Positions 12,117 through 22,292 are shown, numbered from the stretch's first letter. The stretch: DNA of 64,000 nt from Candidatus Babelota bacterium (GCA_013287855.1 JABDCY010000002.1:1-64000), one strand, 5' to 3'. Numbers and translations are program-made. The notes: a model not told the origin generated them from the sequence alone.

Positions 12117-13307
12117 ATGAAGTTTAAGTTGATCAGTTTGTTGGCGATATTATGTTGGCAACACATGGGGTGCGACCCGCTTCTTGTGGTAGTGCTTATG
12201 GTAAAAAATGAAGCGCGTGTTATAGAAGCAACATTGCAGCCATTTGTCGACGGCGGCATTAAAGATTTTGTCATTTTTGATACTGGCTCGACTGACAAAA
12301 CGCAAGAAATTGTTACACATTTTTTTGAGCGCCACAACATTACTAATGCTCATATTGTCGAGGAACCATTCATTGATTTTTCCACGTCTCGCAATCATGC
12401 CCTTGATGCAGCACAGCGTCTTTTCCCTCAAACAATTTTTATGATCATGCCAGATGCTGAATGGTATATGCATAATGTGGAAGGACTTTTGCAATTCTGT
12501 CATGAGCATAAAGATGATGCTAATCCTTCCTATTATTGGGTTCCGATACGAAGCGTTACCTTTGCATTTCATACCTGTCGCCTGATACGATGCCACAGGG
12601 ATGTTCAATTTGTTGGCGCATGTCATGAGGGGCCCAATCAACTATCAACGGCTACGTTGCCTCAGGATATTTATTTTGAATGGCGCACAACCCAAGATGG
12701 TAACGAAAAATCTGCCAAACGCTGGCTGCGTGATCGAGATCTATTATTAAAAAGTTATGCACAAAATCCTTTTGATACCCATACACTTTTTTATCTTGGT
12801 CAAACCTACGATTGTCTCGGCGATTGGGAAAATGCTTACACCTTTTATAAAAAACGTTCAGAAATACGGGGGTGGGATGAAGAAGATTTTATTACGAGGC
12901 TTCATTTAGGTAATGTTGCCGAGCAGCTTGCTTCAAAAGAGGATACCAGTATATGTCCTTTGGCAATTAGGCATTATCTTGAAGCGTACGCTCTGAGACC
13001 ACATAGAGCTGAGCCCCTTGTTAAAATAGCGCGGTACTATTTAAGTAGGAATCAGATGCACCTGGCTTTTTTGTTCGCTACACGTGCGGTTAAAATTCCT
13101 TATCCTGTAAATGATCTTTCGTTCGTTGAAAAATATTGGTACGATTTCGTGCGGTACGATATTTTGGGCAGATGTGCCTGGTATGTGGGCGAATATGAGC
13201 TTGGTGAATGGGCGGTTCGGCAAGCTTTGGAGGTACATCCTGAAGCATTATACCTGAAGCGTAATTTAAAATTTTATACTGACCGTAAGGCATCGACCCA
13301 GCCATAG
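12117..13307 (+). CDS. Glycosyltransferase family 2-like protein with TPR-like C-terminus and signal peptide
   Basis: ATG at 12117 after AGGGAG. MKFKLISLLAILCWQHMGC signal; LMVKNEARVIEATLQPF...DTGSTDKT...PDAEW. Confidence 0.85.
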   Translation: MKFKLISLLAILCWQHMGCDPLLVVVLMVKNEARVIEATLQPFVDGGIKDFVIFDTGSTDKTQEIVTHFFERHNITNAHIVEEPFIDFSTSRNHALDAAQRLFPQTIFMIMPDAEWYMHNVEGLLQFCHEHKDDANPSYYWVPIRSVTFAFHTCRLIRCHRDVQFVGACHEGPNQLSTATLPQDIYFEWRTTQDGNEKSAKRWLRDRDLLLKSYAQNPFDTHTLFYLGQTYDCLGDWENAYTFYKKRSEIRGWDEEDFITRLHLGNVAEQLASKEDTSICPLAIRHYLEAYALRPHRAEPLVKIARYYLSRNQMHLAFLFATRAVKIPYPVNDLSFVEKYWYDFVRYDILGRCAWYVGEYELGEWAVRQALEVHPEALYLKRNLKFYTDRKASTQP

Positions 13308-13330
13308 CTTTTTTTAAGAACAGAGGCCGC

Positions 13331-14518
13331 CTAATATGAAAATTTTTCTTTAATAATGGTAGCTATTTGTTTACCTGAATCTCCATTGCCATACAAAGCA
13401 CCTGCTTGAGGTACTTTCCGTGAACCAGTAAGTAGCGATCCGATAGCCGTTATTATCTGCTCTTGGTCAAATCCGACGATTTGCGAAATGCCGGCGTTCA
13501 CTCCCTCATAACGTTCTGTTTCATTTCTTAAAACGAGCACCGGCTTATTCAGACTGATAGCTTCTTCTTGCAAACCACCAGAATCGGTTGCAACGATAGC
13601 AGAGTTCATTAAAAGATAGACCATATCGATATATGATAATGGTTTTGTAATTATAAGATGAGGCGTTGCATCTAACTGTACCTTTTGTACAATTCCTTTA
13701 ATAAGAGGATTGGGGTGCATAGGAAATATAACCAACATATCTGGATATAACTCAATTGATTTTTTTATCGCGGTAAAAACTGACTGCAGACCATGAGCAA
13801 ATGATTCTCGTCGATGTGCAGTTAAGGTGACTATTTTACGATTATTTGTTTTAGCCCGAGCAATTATGTTTTTTAATTCATCAGACGGGAGTATTTCCCG
13901 ACGAGTTATTTTTTGTTGTACGTAATATAAGGCATCAACGACCGTATTGCCAACATTATAAATGGTGTCCGGTAAAATCTTTTCTTGTAACAGCTGCGCT
14001 ACGGCACTTTCCGTTGGCGCAAAATGATACGAAGAAATCAACGAAATTATTCGCCGGTTCAATTCTTCAGGAAATGGTGAATTGATATTGTAAGTTCTCA
14101 AACCAGCTTCAACATGTGCTACAGGTATTTTTAAGTAAAATGCTGCAAGGGCCGCTGCCGCTGCTGAACTTGTATCGCCTTGTACAACAACTAACGATGG
14201 TTGAATAGTGGCATATAAGGTTTTAAGCTGTTCAAGAACAGAAATAGTGATATGAAATAGATCCTGGCCATGCTGCATGATATTCAGATTAAAGTCAGGA
14301 GTTATATCAAAAACTTTTAACACATCAACGAGAAGATCCGTATGTTGATCAGTCGAACAGACTAACGTTGGAATTTGTAACTGTTTACAGGCATGGTAGA
14401 CAGGCGCCATTTTAATGCCTTCAGGCCGTGTTCCGATAATAAGTAATATGGGCTGCTGTGCATAAAGATAATTACTCGTCATTAAAAATAACCAAAAAAA
14501 TTGCTTATTTTTAATCAT
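13331..14518 (-). CDS. wecB: UDP-N-acetylglucosamine 2-epimerase with signal-peptide-like N-terminus
   Basis: IGTRPEGIKMAPV, VVQGDTSSAAAAALAAF, HVEAGLRT, FPEELNRR, ATDSGGLQEEA motifs; N-terminus MIKNKQFFWLFLMTSNYLYAQ. Confidence 0.9.
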   Translation of the reverse strand: MIKNKQFFWLFLMTSNYLYAQQPILLIIGTRPEGIKMAPVYHACKQLQIPTLVCSTDQHTDLLVDVLKVFDITPDFNLNIMQHGQDLFHITISVLEQLKTLYATIQPSLVVVQGDTSSAAAAALAAFYLKIPVAHVEAGLRTYNINSPFPEELNRRIISLISSYHFAPTESAVAQLLQEKILPDTIYNVGNTVVDALYYVQQKITRREILPSDELKNIIARAKTNNRKIVTLTAHRRESFAHGLQSVFTAIKKSIELYPDMLVIFPMHPNPLIKGIVQKVQLDATPHLIITKPLSYIDMVYLLMNSAIVATDSGGLQEEAISLNKPVLVLRNETERYEGVNAGISQIVGFDQEQIITAIGSLLTGSRKVPQAGALYGNGDSGKQIATIIKEKFSY

Positions 14519-14610
14519 TACTTCTCCTTGACTAACTAATCAACCAATATTACTTTCCTAACCTAATAGGAAAAAAATCAGTTGTATAGCCACTAGAATG
14601 TGAGGGGATT

Positions 14611-16170
14611 ATGCGTATTGAAGCATCAGCGTTATTAACATTGTTTTTTTTATCAAATGCTACAATGAGCATTACTAATGATATTTGTACCAAAAAAATT
14701 CTTATTGGAAGCCCAATTCGCCAAAAACCTAAGATACTTAAAGAATTTCTTTTTTCTCTTGAACACCTGATGCAAAATAATATTACCGTCGACTATTTCT
14801 TTATCGATGATAACGACGTTGAAGAATGCAGTGAGCAGTTAGCATCATTTGCCAAAAAAGCAGTAACCTGCTGTTTCGTTAATAAAAGTAATCCTGTCGT
14901 AGAACAACCATACATCTGCACCGAGATCACCCACCAATGGAACGATAACCTTATATGGAAGGTTGCAGCATTTAAAAACCTCATCATAGACAAAGCTCTG
15001 CAAGATGATTATGACTACCTTTTTTTAATTGATTCTGATATCGTACTTAATCCTAAAACACTCGAACAACTGATAGACACGGGCAAAGATATTGTCTCAG
15101 AAATATTTTGGACGCGATGGACTCCTGAAAGTGAAGAACTTCCACAGGTATGGCTTTATGATTTCTATACACAAGAAAAGAATTTTTTAAAAGAATTAAA
15201 AAATCCAGGCGTGTATGAAGTTGGCGGCCTTGGTGCATGCACACTTATAAGCAGAAAAGCGTTACGCTCTGGCGTCAATTTCAATAAAATAAAAAATATA
15301 ACTTTGTGGGGTGAGGATCGACATTTTTGCGTTCGAGCCGTAGCACGAGGCCTTTCTTTATTTGTCGATACACACTTTCCCGCATATCACATTTATAGGG
15401 AATCGAATTTAGCAGGAGTAGAAGCATTCAAGAGAGATAACAATCTTCTATCCAGCATGTGCGCACATAACAAAGGATGCAAGCTTACTCTTTCAATGTG
15501 TATAAAAAACGAAGCTGATCGTTACTTGCGTCAAGTATTACAAGAGGCTAGAAATTATATCGATGAAGCGGTCATCATTGATGATGCAAGCACTGATAAT
15601 AGTGTTGAAATCTGTCAGGAAGTACTGAAAGGTATACCATTACATCTTATTAGAAATACAGAATCTAAATTCACCAATGAGACATCATTACGACAACAAC
15701 AATGGAATGAGACTATAAAAACGGATCCAGATTGGATTCTGGTCCTTGATGCTGATGAGATCTTTGAAACTAATTTTAGGACTGAAGTTGCATCATTGCT
15801 TCTTCAAGACAAAGTCGATGTATTCTACTTTAGGCTGTATGATTTTTGGGATGAGAGTCACTTTCGTGAAGATACATATTGGAGCGCCCATTATGTGTAT
15901 CGCCCATTTTTAGTGAGATATAAAAAAGATTTTATGTATCAGTGGAATCTGCAACCACTCCATTGTGGGCGCCTTCCATTCAATATCAACCAACAGGCGG
16001 GCGCAACCACTCCGCTACGATTAAAACATTATGGGTGGTCAAAGGCAGAGGATAGAGTTGCAAAATATCAGAGATACAAAACTCTTGATCCAGAAGGAGC
16101 CTTTGGTATCATGGCCCAGTATGAATCTATACTTGATGAGCATCCTAATCTTGTTGAGTGGGTCGAGTGA
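14611..16170 (+). CDS. Signal-peptide-bearing protein with two tandem glycosyltransferase domains
   Basis: N-half: YDYLFLIDSDIVL. C-half: LSMCIKNEADRYLRQVL...DDASTDNS...ILVLDADEIF. Confidence 0.8.
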   Translation: MRIEASALLTLFFLSNATMSITNDICTKKILIGSPIRQKPKILKEFLFSLEHLMQNNITVDYFFIDDNDVEECSEQLASFAKKAVTCCFVNKSNPVVEQPYICTEITHQWNDNLIWKVAAFKNLIIDKALQDDYDYLFLIDSDIVLNPKTLEQLIDTGKDIVSEIFWTRWTPESEELPQVWLYDFYTQEKNFLKELKNPGVYEVGGLGACTLISRKALRSGVNFNKIKNITLWGEDRHFCVRAVARGLSLFVDTHFPAYHIYRESNLAGVEAFKRDNNLLSSMCAHNKGCKLTLSMCIKNEADRYLRQVLQEARNYIDEAVIIDDASTDNSVEICQEVLKGIPLHLIRNTESKFTNETSLRQQQWNETIKTDPDWILVLDADEIFETNFRTEVASLLLQDKVDVFYFRLYDFWDESHFREDTYWSAHYVYRPFLVRYKKDFMYQWNLQPLHCGRLPFNINQQAGATTPLRLKHYGWSKAEDRVAKYQRYKTLDPEGAFGIMAQYESILDEHPNLVEWVE

Positions 16171-16186
16171 TTTTATCAGAATAAGT

Positions 16187-16212
16187 AAGGGCCCCGAGTG
16201 GGGCCCTTGTTT
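16187..16212. terminator. Intrinsic terminator hairpin
   Basis: AAGGGCCCC-GAGT-GGGGCCCTT followed by GTTTTAT. Confidence 0.85.
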
Positions 16213-16240
16213 TATGCTCATCGTTTCATAGAGATTAGGT

Positions 16241-16867
16241 TTATGCAATTTTCAATATGGTGAGTCGGATCATGAAGAAACCAGCAGCAGTTCCGGCAGT
16301 TACTACAGCAGCAGTTCCAACAACCGAACTAATTGCAAAGACCAATGTGGTTGCGGTCGGTACTACCTCGATTGCTCGTCCATGAATCCATGTGGTGGCC
16401 GTTGTAGACCCTGCAATAGTATTATTATCTATTGCTAGGGAACCCGCTGTCGCTCCTGTATAAATGGCGACAGATCCTGCTGAGCCCAAACTCATTTCAT
16501 AGTCTATTACGTAGGTGCCAGCCGTGAGGGTGTAGACAGTGCCACCCGCACCTGCGGCGGCCACAATCGCTCCACCGGTATTGTTAAATACTTGTGTGTC
16601 GATTGTGAAGGCTGTTCCAGGGGGGACAGAATTATTTGGCGATTGAATAATACGTATAAATTCTGCAGCACCTAAAGTACCGCCAGCAGCTCCCGTGGCA
16701 CCTGTTGCACCAGCAGCTCCCGTTGCACCCGTAGGACCTTGTGGACCTTCACCGACATTAGTACAGTTAATTGTAGAACAATCAGGACAGCAGTCCATGG
16801 CTTTTGTTGGTACTACATAAAATGGCAATATGATAACCAATAATAATAATTTATAGCTTTGCCTCAT
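16241..16867 (-). CDS. Small collagen-like protein with C1q/BclA-C-like domain
   Basis: GGGAGA RBS before ATG at 16867; signal peptide; [19 protein letters not shown]; beta-rich C-domain similar in pattern to the 9114..11933 product. Confidence 0.85.
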   Translation of the reverse strand: MRQSYKLLLLVIILPFYVVPTKAMDCCPDCSTINCTNVGEGPQGPTGATGAAGATGATGAAGGTLGAAEFIRIIQSPNNSVPPGTAFTIDTQVFNNTGGAIVAAAGAGGTVYTLTAGTYVIDYEMSLGSAGSVAIYTGATAGSLAIDNNTIAGSTTATTWIHGRAIEVVPTATTLVFAISSVVGTAAVVTAGTAAGFFMIRLTILKIA

Positions 16868-17105
16868 CGTAGGTCTCCCTTTGATTATAAATAATAACAA
16901 TTATGATCGTAACATATCAATCCAAGAAAATGCTGTCAATAATCTGTGAGAGTCTCGTGCTTTACACATCTAAAAATGGCATCAATAGGTTTTTTAAGCA
17001 GATTAAAGGCGTACATCGATATTAAGTACATAGGAAAGTTAAACGGCAACAAATGAAAATTTTGTATTCCAATTTTTGAATGGGCCCCGAGTTCCTATCC
17101 AAAAG

Positions 17106-17125
17106 CCACGGCTTTTAAGCCGTGG
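17106..17125. repeat. Palindrome CCACGGCTTTTAAGCCGTGG
   Basis: 9-bp perfect arms with a TT centre, intergenic. Confidence 0.8.
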
Positions 17126-17179
17126 AGCGGCACTCTATATCAGATGTTTACCCAGGTTTGTGTATCGTTGTATATATCA

Positions 17180-18616
17180 TTATAAATTTACAAAAATCTG
17201 TAGCCGTTTTTTGGCTTCATCAGTACCGAGCATCTCGATGATGTCATGAATGCTTGGCCCTTGTGCTTTGCCGATGAGTGCGATGCGCAATGCCATAAAT
17301 AATGCTTTCGTTGGCACGGCTTGTTGATGCGCATCGGTTTTGAGCTGGTGCATAAAATCATCTGGTTTTGGCAGGTTATGCAGCTGATGTTCAACCATTT
17401 TTTGGATTTTGGCTACATGCTCAGGTGCAATATCAGCAAACAAAATTTTGGTGAGCACCGGCGTCTTGAAATAAAATTCCAAAGATGGTGCAATATCGTG
17501 CAATGTAACTAGATCGGTGCGAATCATGTCGATCAGCTTATGCAAAGTTGCAATAGGAATATTTTTTGCCTCTGGATAAAACGAAGTCAAGTAGGGCAAG
17601 CATAACTGCGTGAGTCGTTCAATGTTTACACGCGCAATCCATTTATGATTCAACCACTTCAGTTTTTCAATATCATATTTTATCTGACTTGTAGGACTTA
17701 AATGCTCAAAGTTGAATTTTTGTGCAATCTCTTCGAGTGACATAATTTCTTGTTCAAACGAGCCGCCAATGATTGCTAGATAATTGTCGATGGCTTCTGG
17801 CAAAAATCCTGCAGTACGCAAGTCGCCCAAAGAAAACCCAAAATCTCGTTTTGATAATTTCTTGCCTTCAGCATTGCACAGAATTGGCAAGTGCCAGAAG
17901 GTTGGCGGCGTTATGCCACAGGCTTGATACATGGCGACTTGACCCGCCGTGTTGCTCAAGTGATCTTCACCACGGATGACATGGGTTATTTCCATTTGCA
18001 TGTCATCGATAAAGTTGGCAAACATGAAGGTGAATGTGCCATCTTGACGTGTCAGGGGAATGTCAGAAAAACTCTTCAAGTCAAATTTAATGCTGCCATG
18101 TGCCAGATCATGCACGGTGACCGGTTCTTCCTGATTAAGTTTAAAACGCCAAATAAATGGTCGATTTTCTGCCACGTAACTTTCAATTGTTTCTGGCGTT
18201 AATTTCAGGCATGTGCGATCGTAGCGTGGAGGTTGTTTGAGCGCTAGCTGACGCTGACGTTTCTTTTCCAGTTCTTCTGTTGTGCAAAAACAACGATAAA
18301 TGAGATTTTTGCGCACAAATTCTGCGAGTTCGTCTTGGTACAATTTGGTACGTTGGGATTGGAAATACGGCTCATGGTAGCCACCCTTGAGCGGACCTTC
18401 TTGGTAGGTCAGGTCAAGCCAGGCTAAATCGGCAAGAATATGTTTTGCCTGCGGATCGAAATTCCGTTCAAAGTCGGTATCCTCGATGCGGATAATAAAA
18501 GTACCATTTTTTTGTTTGGCAAACAGATAGTTCATAAGAGCAGTACGCACATTGCCTAGATGCATCATGCCGGTGGGAGAGGGGGCGAAACGTACTCGTA
18601 TATGAGCCTTAGTCAT
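17180..18616 (-). CDS. gltX: Glutamyl-tRNA synthetase
   Basis: RFAPSPTGMMHLGNVRTALMNYLFA (HIGH region) and KKLSKRDFGFSL (KMSKS region). Confidence 0.95.
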   Translation of the reverse strand: MTKAHIRVRFAPSPTGMMHLGNVRTALMNYLFAKQKNGTFIIRIEDTDFERNFDPQAKHILADLAWLDLTYQEGPLKGGYHEPYFQSQRTKLYQDELAEFVRKNLIYRCFCTTEELEKKRQRQLALKQPPRYDRTCLKLTPETIESYVAENRPFIWRFKLNQEEPVTVHDLAHGSIKFDLKSFSDIPLTRQDGTFTFMFANFIDDMQMEITHVIRGEDHLSNTAGQVAMYQACGITPPTFWHLPILCNAEGKKLSKRDFGFSLGDLRTAGFLPEAIDNYLAIIGGSFEQEIMSLEEIAQKFNFEHLSPTSQIKYDIEKLKWLNHKWIARVNIERLTQLCLPYLTSFYPEAKNIPIATLHKLIDMIRTDLVTLHDIAPSLEFYFKTPVLTKILFADIAPEHVAKIQKMVEHQLHNLPKPDDFMHQLKTDAHQQAVPTKALFMALRIALIGKAQGPSIHDIIEMLGTDEAKKRLQIFVNL

Positions 18617-18870
18617 TATAATCCTACAATATTGGTAAATTAAATGGCCCGTTCCTCAGATGGAACATGGCCCCAAGCGAAATTGTATGGAGCTTGGGTA
18701 AAACCACTAGTCCGAAATATAATTTTATTCTACCTGGAAGATAACCAAAGCACAAATCTTAATCTTGTGTTACGCATTATTTTTTATATAACTTTGACAC
18801 GGCAAATGGCATTTTGCTACCTTCGTGATTGTATGTGCTAAAAAGGGACGAAAAAAAGGGAGAGAGCCTA

Positions 18871-19146
18871 ATGAAGCAATGTCTAAAAATCACCGTTTTT
18901 ATCAAGGCAACGGATGATTTTTTGCAGGACTTTCTTCGCAAACAGGCAACTAACCTGGGGCTTGAAGGCACTGCGCAGCCAGCTGATGATAGGATTAACA
19001 TTATAGCTTGTGGCAACAAGGACAATATAGATCTTTTTTTGGATGCACTGCACAAAGGAACCCCTAAGCTCAAACCCGATTTCATAGAATTAGAACCATT
19101 CTTTAAGGAAAAAGATTATCGCGGTGTTTTTAGAATTATCGAATAG
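18871..19146 (+). CDS. Acylphosphatase-like fold protein lacking canonical catalytic residues
   Basis: GGGAGAG RBS before ATG at 18871; RKQATNLGLEGTAQ...INIIACGNKDNIDLFLDALHKGTP...FRII follows the acylphosphatase pattern. Confidence 0.55.
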   Translation: MKQCLKITVFIKATDDFLQDFLRKQATNLGLEGTAQPADDRINIIACGNKDNIDLFLDALHKGTPKLKPDFIELEPFFKEKDYRGVFRIIE

Positions 19147-19258
19147 TTACTTGTCGTAAACGATTGTCATTATTTCCTCTTTCTTACCTCTCATGAGCAT
19201 GTCCTGAGCCTTGCGCAAGGGGCGAACCATGTTACACTACTCGTATTGATTATTACAT

Positions 19259-19373
19259 CCGGTCATGGTGAGTGATTTGCACAGCAAATCGTATCGAACC
19301 ATCGGTCCGAATAGTTTAAATTAGGAAACATCCTTCGATACGCCTCGCCAGCTTCGGCACTCAGGATGACCGG
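19259..19373. repeat. REPIN-like pair of inverted hairpin repeats (no ORF)
   Basis: Starts CCGGTCATGGTGAGTGATTTGC...TATCGAACCAT and ends ATCCTTCGATAC...CACTCAGGATGACCGG; termini CCGGTCAT/ATGACCGG are inverted. Confidence 0.85.
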
Positions 19374-19385
19374 TTATGTATTCTC

Positions 19386-22292
19386 GTGCGTGAAATTTTA
19401 AAAAAAATTCTTTTTTTTGTCTTAATAACTTTTGCTGTTGTTAGCAATTTCTCCAGTAGTATGCCAGCAGAAGCTGGTATCACGGTCTTTGGTGATGATC
19501 GTGACCTTGCCATTTTGTCTCAAGCCATCCCACAAGGCTTTTTTTTAAGTTATGTAGAACTCATTACGCATAATCTCATCGAATCGACTGAACTTATCGA
19601 TTTGCTCGGCCTTAAAAATGGTGCCTTCATAACGGCACAATCACTGACACAAGGTCTCGAACTTCTTTTTAAGAAAAACAAATTTTCAATGGTGAAGTTG
19701 CGCTTGGAAAACGACATGGTGGGTAAAAAATTATGTGTCGAATGTATTGGTATCTGGACATTGCGTTCGATTGTTATTCACGGTGTATTAGTTGGTAAAG
19801 AATTATATAAACGGCATTATGTGCTCGAGCCTGGTGATAATTTTGATATTACCAAACACCATCATTCTCTTGAGCGCTTGCATGAGGCACTGCGCAAAGA
19901 AGGTTATTTTGATGCACGCATTGAACCCGTCATAACCTATGATGATCAAACAAAATCGGTAGATGTTGCACTCTATATAAAACGAGGAACTGCTTTTTCT
20001 ATAGGAGCTATCCACGTTGCATGCAAGAATGCCACGCTCTCTCTTGATGATGAACCACTACACAAAAGAGTACAGGTATTGTTGCGATCAGGACTCACAG
20101 GGATGCGGTATAATTGGCAGTCCATCAACAAAACGACCCATCATATAAAGCAGTATTTAACAAAAAAAGGATTCAATGACGTCAAAATAGAATTGGAAGA
20201 AGTGGTGGATACGAATCGCAGGCGTATTGATCTCTCTTTTTCATTGGACACTGGTGACAAACGCGAATTTCTCTTTTTTGGAAACTGCTTTTTTTCGCGA
20301 GAACAGTTGCAAGAAATTATTGCTTCATTTGGGCCAACGATAAGTATTGTGCCGCCCTCAATGATCGAACAAGAACTTGTGCGAGCTTATCATGACAAAG
20401 GATTCTGGGAAATAAGCATTCAGATAAAAGATGAACAGAGCACCTGCTTTTTTCTCATTAATGAAGGCAACCGAGCTGTCATAGAAGGTTGTGAGCTCAA
20501 AGGTGTTGATACGAGTCGTTTAACGGAAGCAACCAAATTTTTTAAGCGGTTATCAAAGCCAATCGATTTTGATGCTAACTATGTGTGTCAAGCAACCGAA
20601 GCATTATTAAATTGGTATAACGATGTTGGATATTGTTCTGCGCAGATACTACGACAAGAATTTGTCACTATCGGTGAAAACCGACATAAGCTTGTGCTCA
20701 CACTGGACGAAGGTCCTTGCAGTTTCTTGACAGGTCTTGAGATTGAAGATTATCCCGATCTAAAAAAAGAACCATCATTTGCTCTATGGTTGCATGAGCT
20801 AAAAATGCAGGGGAAGATGCCATTGGATATTCCACGTATACAAGAACAGAAAAAATGGTTGCTCGATTATTTTCATCAACGCGGATACATGCAAGCTGCG
20901 GTACAGTATGAATTGCGAGGAAATCCTGAATCGCTCATGTTGGTATGGCACATTAAACCAGGAATGGTCAGTTATTTTGGTAAAACAGTACTGCAGAATC
21001 TTGGGTCATTTCCGTACGCCTATGTTATGCGCGAACTTCGTTACAACCAAGGTGAGCTGTGGGATCCAAAAAAGTTACACGAAACGCTAGTTGCATTGCG
21101 CGGCCTGGATGTTTTTGAGTCTGTGTATGTAATGCCTGATCATATGCAAATTGGCCAAGAAATACCCGTCATAATTAAATTCTGTAAACAAGATCCCTTT
21201 GAGCTACGGATTAGAGCCGGAGCAGGCTTGCAACAAGTTGGGAAAAATTTTCCTTTGGGCAGGGGAGTTACCTATAATTTGGGTACTACGTTTTTCTGCA
21301 AAAATCCATTCAATAGAGCTGATCAATTACTCTTTGATGCCGATTTCTATCGAACCCATCAATCGATTCAAGGAGAATATCGGTATCCATGGTTATTCAA
21401 TAAACCAGTTCGAGGACTGATTCGCGGCTACAGCGTGCACTATGACCAACCCGGTTTTGTGGGAAGTCGAGAAGATTTGTATCACATACAACGGCAAGGA
21501 TGCGTTGTTGGGGCCACCGCTTTTAACCGAGGGGTTGAGTTTACGGGCATTACCGGCATTGAATGGTTACAAACTACGGTAGCACCAGAACAAGCTAGAA
21601 TAGCTTTAATAATAGGAGAAGCAATCGATTTTGATCCATTACTTTTTGCTGCAAAAATTCCTTATTTTCTTTTTGAACCTTCACTCATTGTTGACTATGT
21701 CGATAATAGATTATGTCCACGGTGCGGTTTTTTTACGCTTTTTTCTTGTAAGGGAATGTTGCCTCTTAATACCATATTCGCTCATGCTTATTTTGTACGT
21801 TTACAAGCCGAGCATGCGTGGTTTATGCCTTTGCATCCTCGGTTGGTCTTTGGTATGAGGCTTCGGCTTGGTTATATCTTCCATGCCAAATTTGATCATA
21901 TTATGCCTTCTGAGCGTTTTTATCTTGGGGGAGCAAATTCGGTGCGTAGCTATAATACCGATTTGTGTCCGCCACTTAAGATCTTTTCTGATGAATATGG
22001 GGTTTGCCAGATTGCGCCACGAGGTGGAACGACGATGATGAATGGAAATTTGGAAGCGAGATTTTCGGTCACTAGAACATTTGAATGTGCCGTATTTCAA
22101 GATGTGGGATTTTTAGATGGTAGCCCCCAACGCTGGTTCAATCGCGATTTCTGGGTTGCGGGTACGGGATTTGGGCTTCGATACAATACTCCCCTTGGAC
22201 CACTGCGTTTTGATATTGCGTGGAAGTGGAGAACTAATAGACTGGTAGAATCTTCGTATGCATGGTTCTTGCGTTTAGGCCAGGCGTTTTGA
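19386..22292 (+). CDS. bamA: BamA/Omp85-family outer-membrane assembly protein
   Basis: GTG start; signal peptide, POTRA-like repeats, C-terminal barrel with RFYLGGANSVRSY and terminal aromatic (LRLGQAF). Confidence 0.88.
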   Translation: MREILKKILFFVLITFAVVSNFSSSMPAEAGITVFGDDRDLAILSQAIPQGFFLSYVELITHNLIESTELIDLLGLKNGAFITAQSLTQGLELLFKKNKFSMVKLRLENDMVGKKLCVECIGIWTLRSIVIHGVLVGKELYKRHYVLEPGDNFDITKHHHSLERLHEALRKEGYFDARIEPVITYDDQTKSVDVALYIKRGTAFSIGAIHVACKNATLSLDDEPLHKRVQVLLRSGLTGMRYNWQSINKTTHHIKQYLTKKGFNDVKIELEEVVDTNRRRIDLSFSLDTGDKREFLFFGNCFFSREQLQEIIASFGPTISIVPPSMIEQELVRAYHDKGFWEISIQIKDEQSTCFFLINEGNRAVIEGCELKGVDTSRLTEATKFFKRLSKPIDFDANYVCQATEALLNWYNDVGYCSAQILRQEFVTIGENRHKLVLTLDEGPCSFLTGLEIEDYPDLKKEPSFALWLHELKMQGKMPLDIPRIQEQKKWLLDYFHQRGYMQAAVQYELRGNPESLMLVWHIKPGMVSYFGKTVLQNLGSFPYAYVMRELRYNQGELWDPKKLHETLVALRGLDVFESVYVMPDHMQIGQEIPVIIKFCKQDPFELRIRAGAGLQQVGKNFPLGRGVTYNLGTTFFCKNPFNRADQLLFDADFYRTHQSIQGEYRYPWLFNKPVRGLIRGYSVHYDQPGFVGSREDLYHIQRQGCVVGATAFNRGVEFTGITGIEWLQTTVAPEQARIALIIGEAIDFDPLLFAAKIPYFLFEPSLIVDYVDNRLCPRCGFFTLFSCKGMLPLNTIFAHAYFVRLQAEHAWFMPLHPRLVFGMRLRLGYIFHAKFDHIMPSERFYLGGANSVRSYNTDLCPPLKIFSDEYGVCQIAPRGGTTMMNGNLEARFSVTRTFECAVFQDVGFLDGSPQRWFNRDFWVAGTGFGLRYNTPLGPLRFDIAWKWRTNRLVESSYAWFLRLGQAF

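Noticed and set aside
18644-18841. 65-aa ORF between gltX and the acylphosphatase-like gene
   Set aside because: No RBS, no recognisable domain, unusual composition; likely chance.
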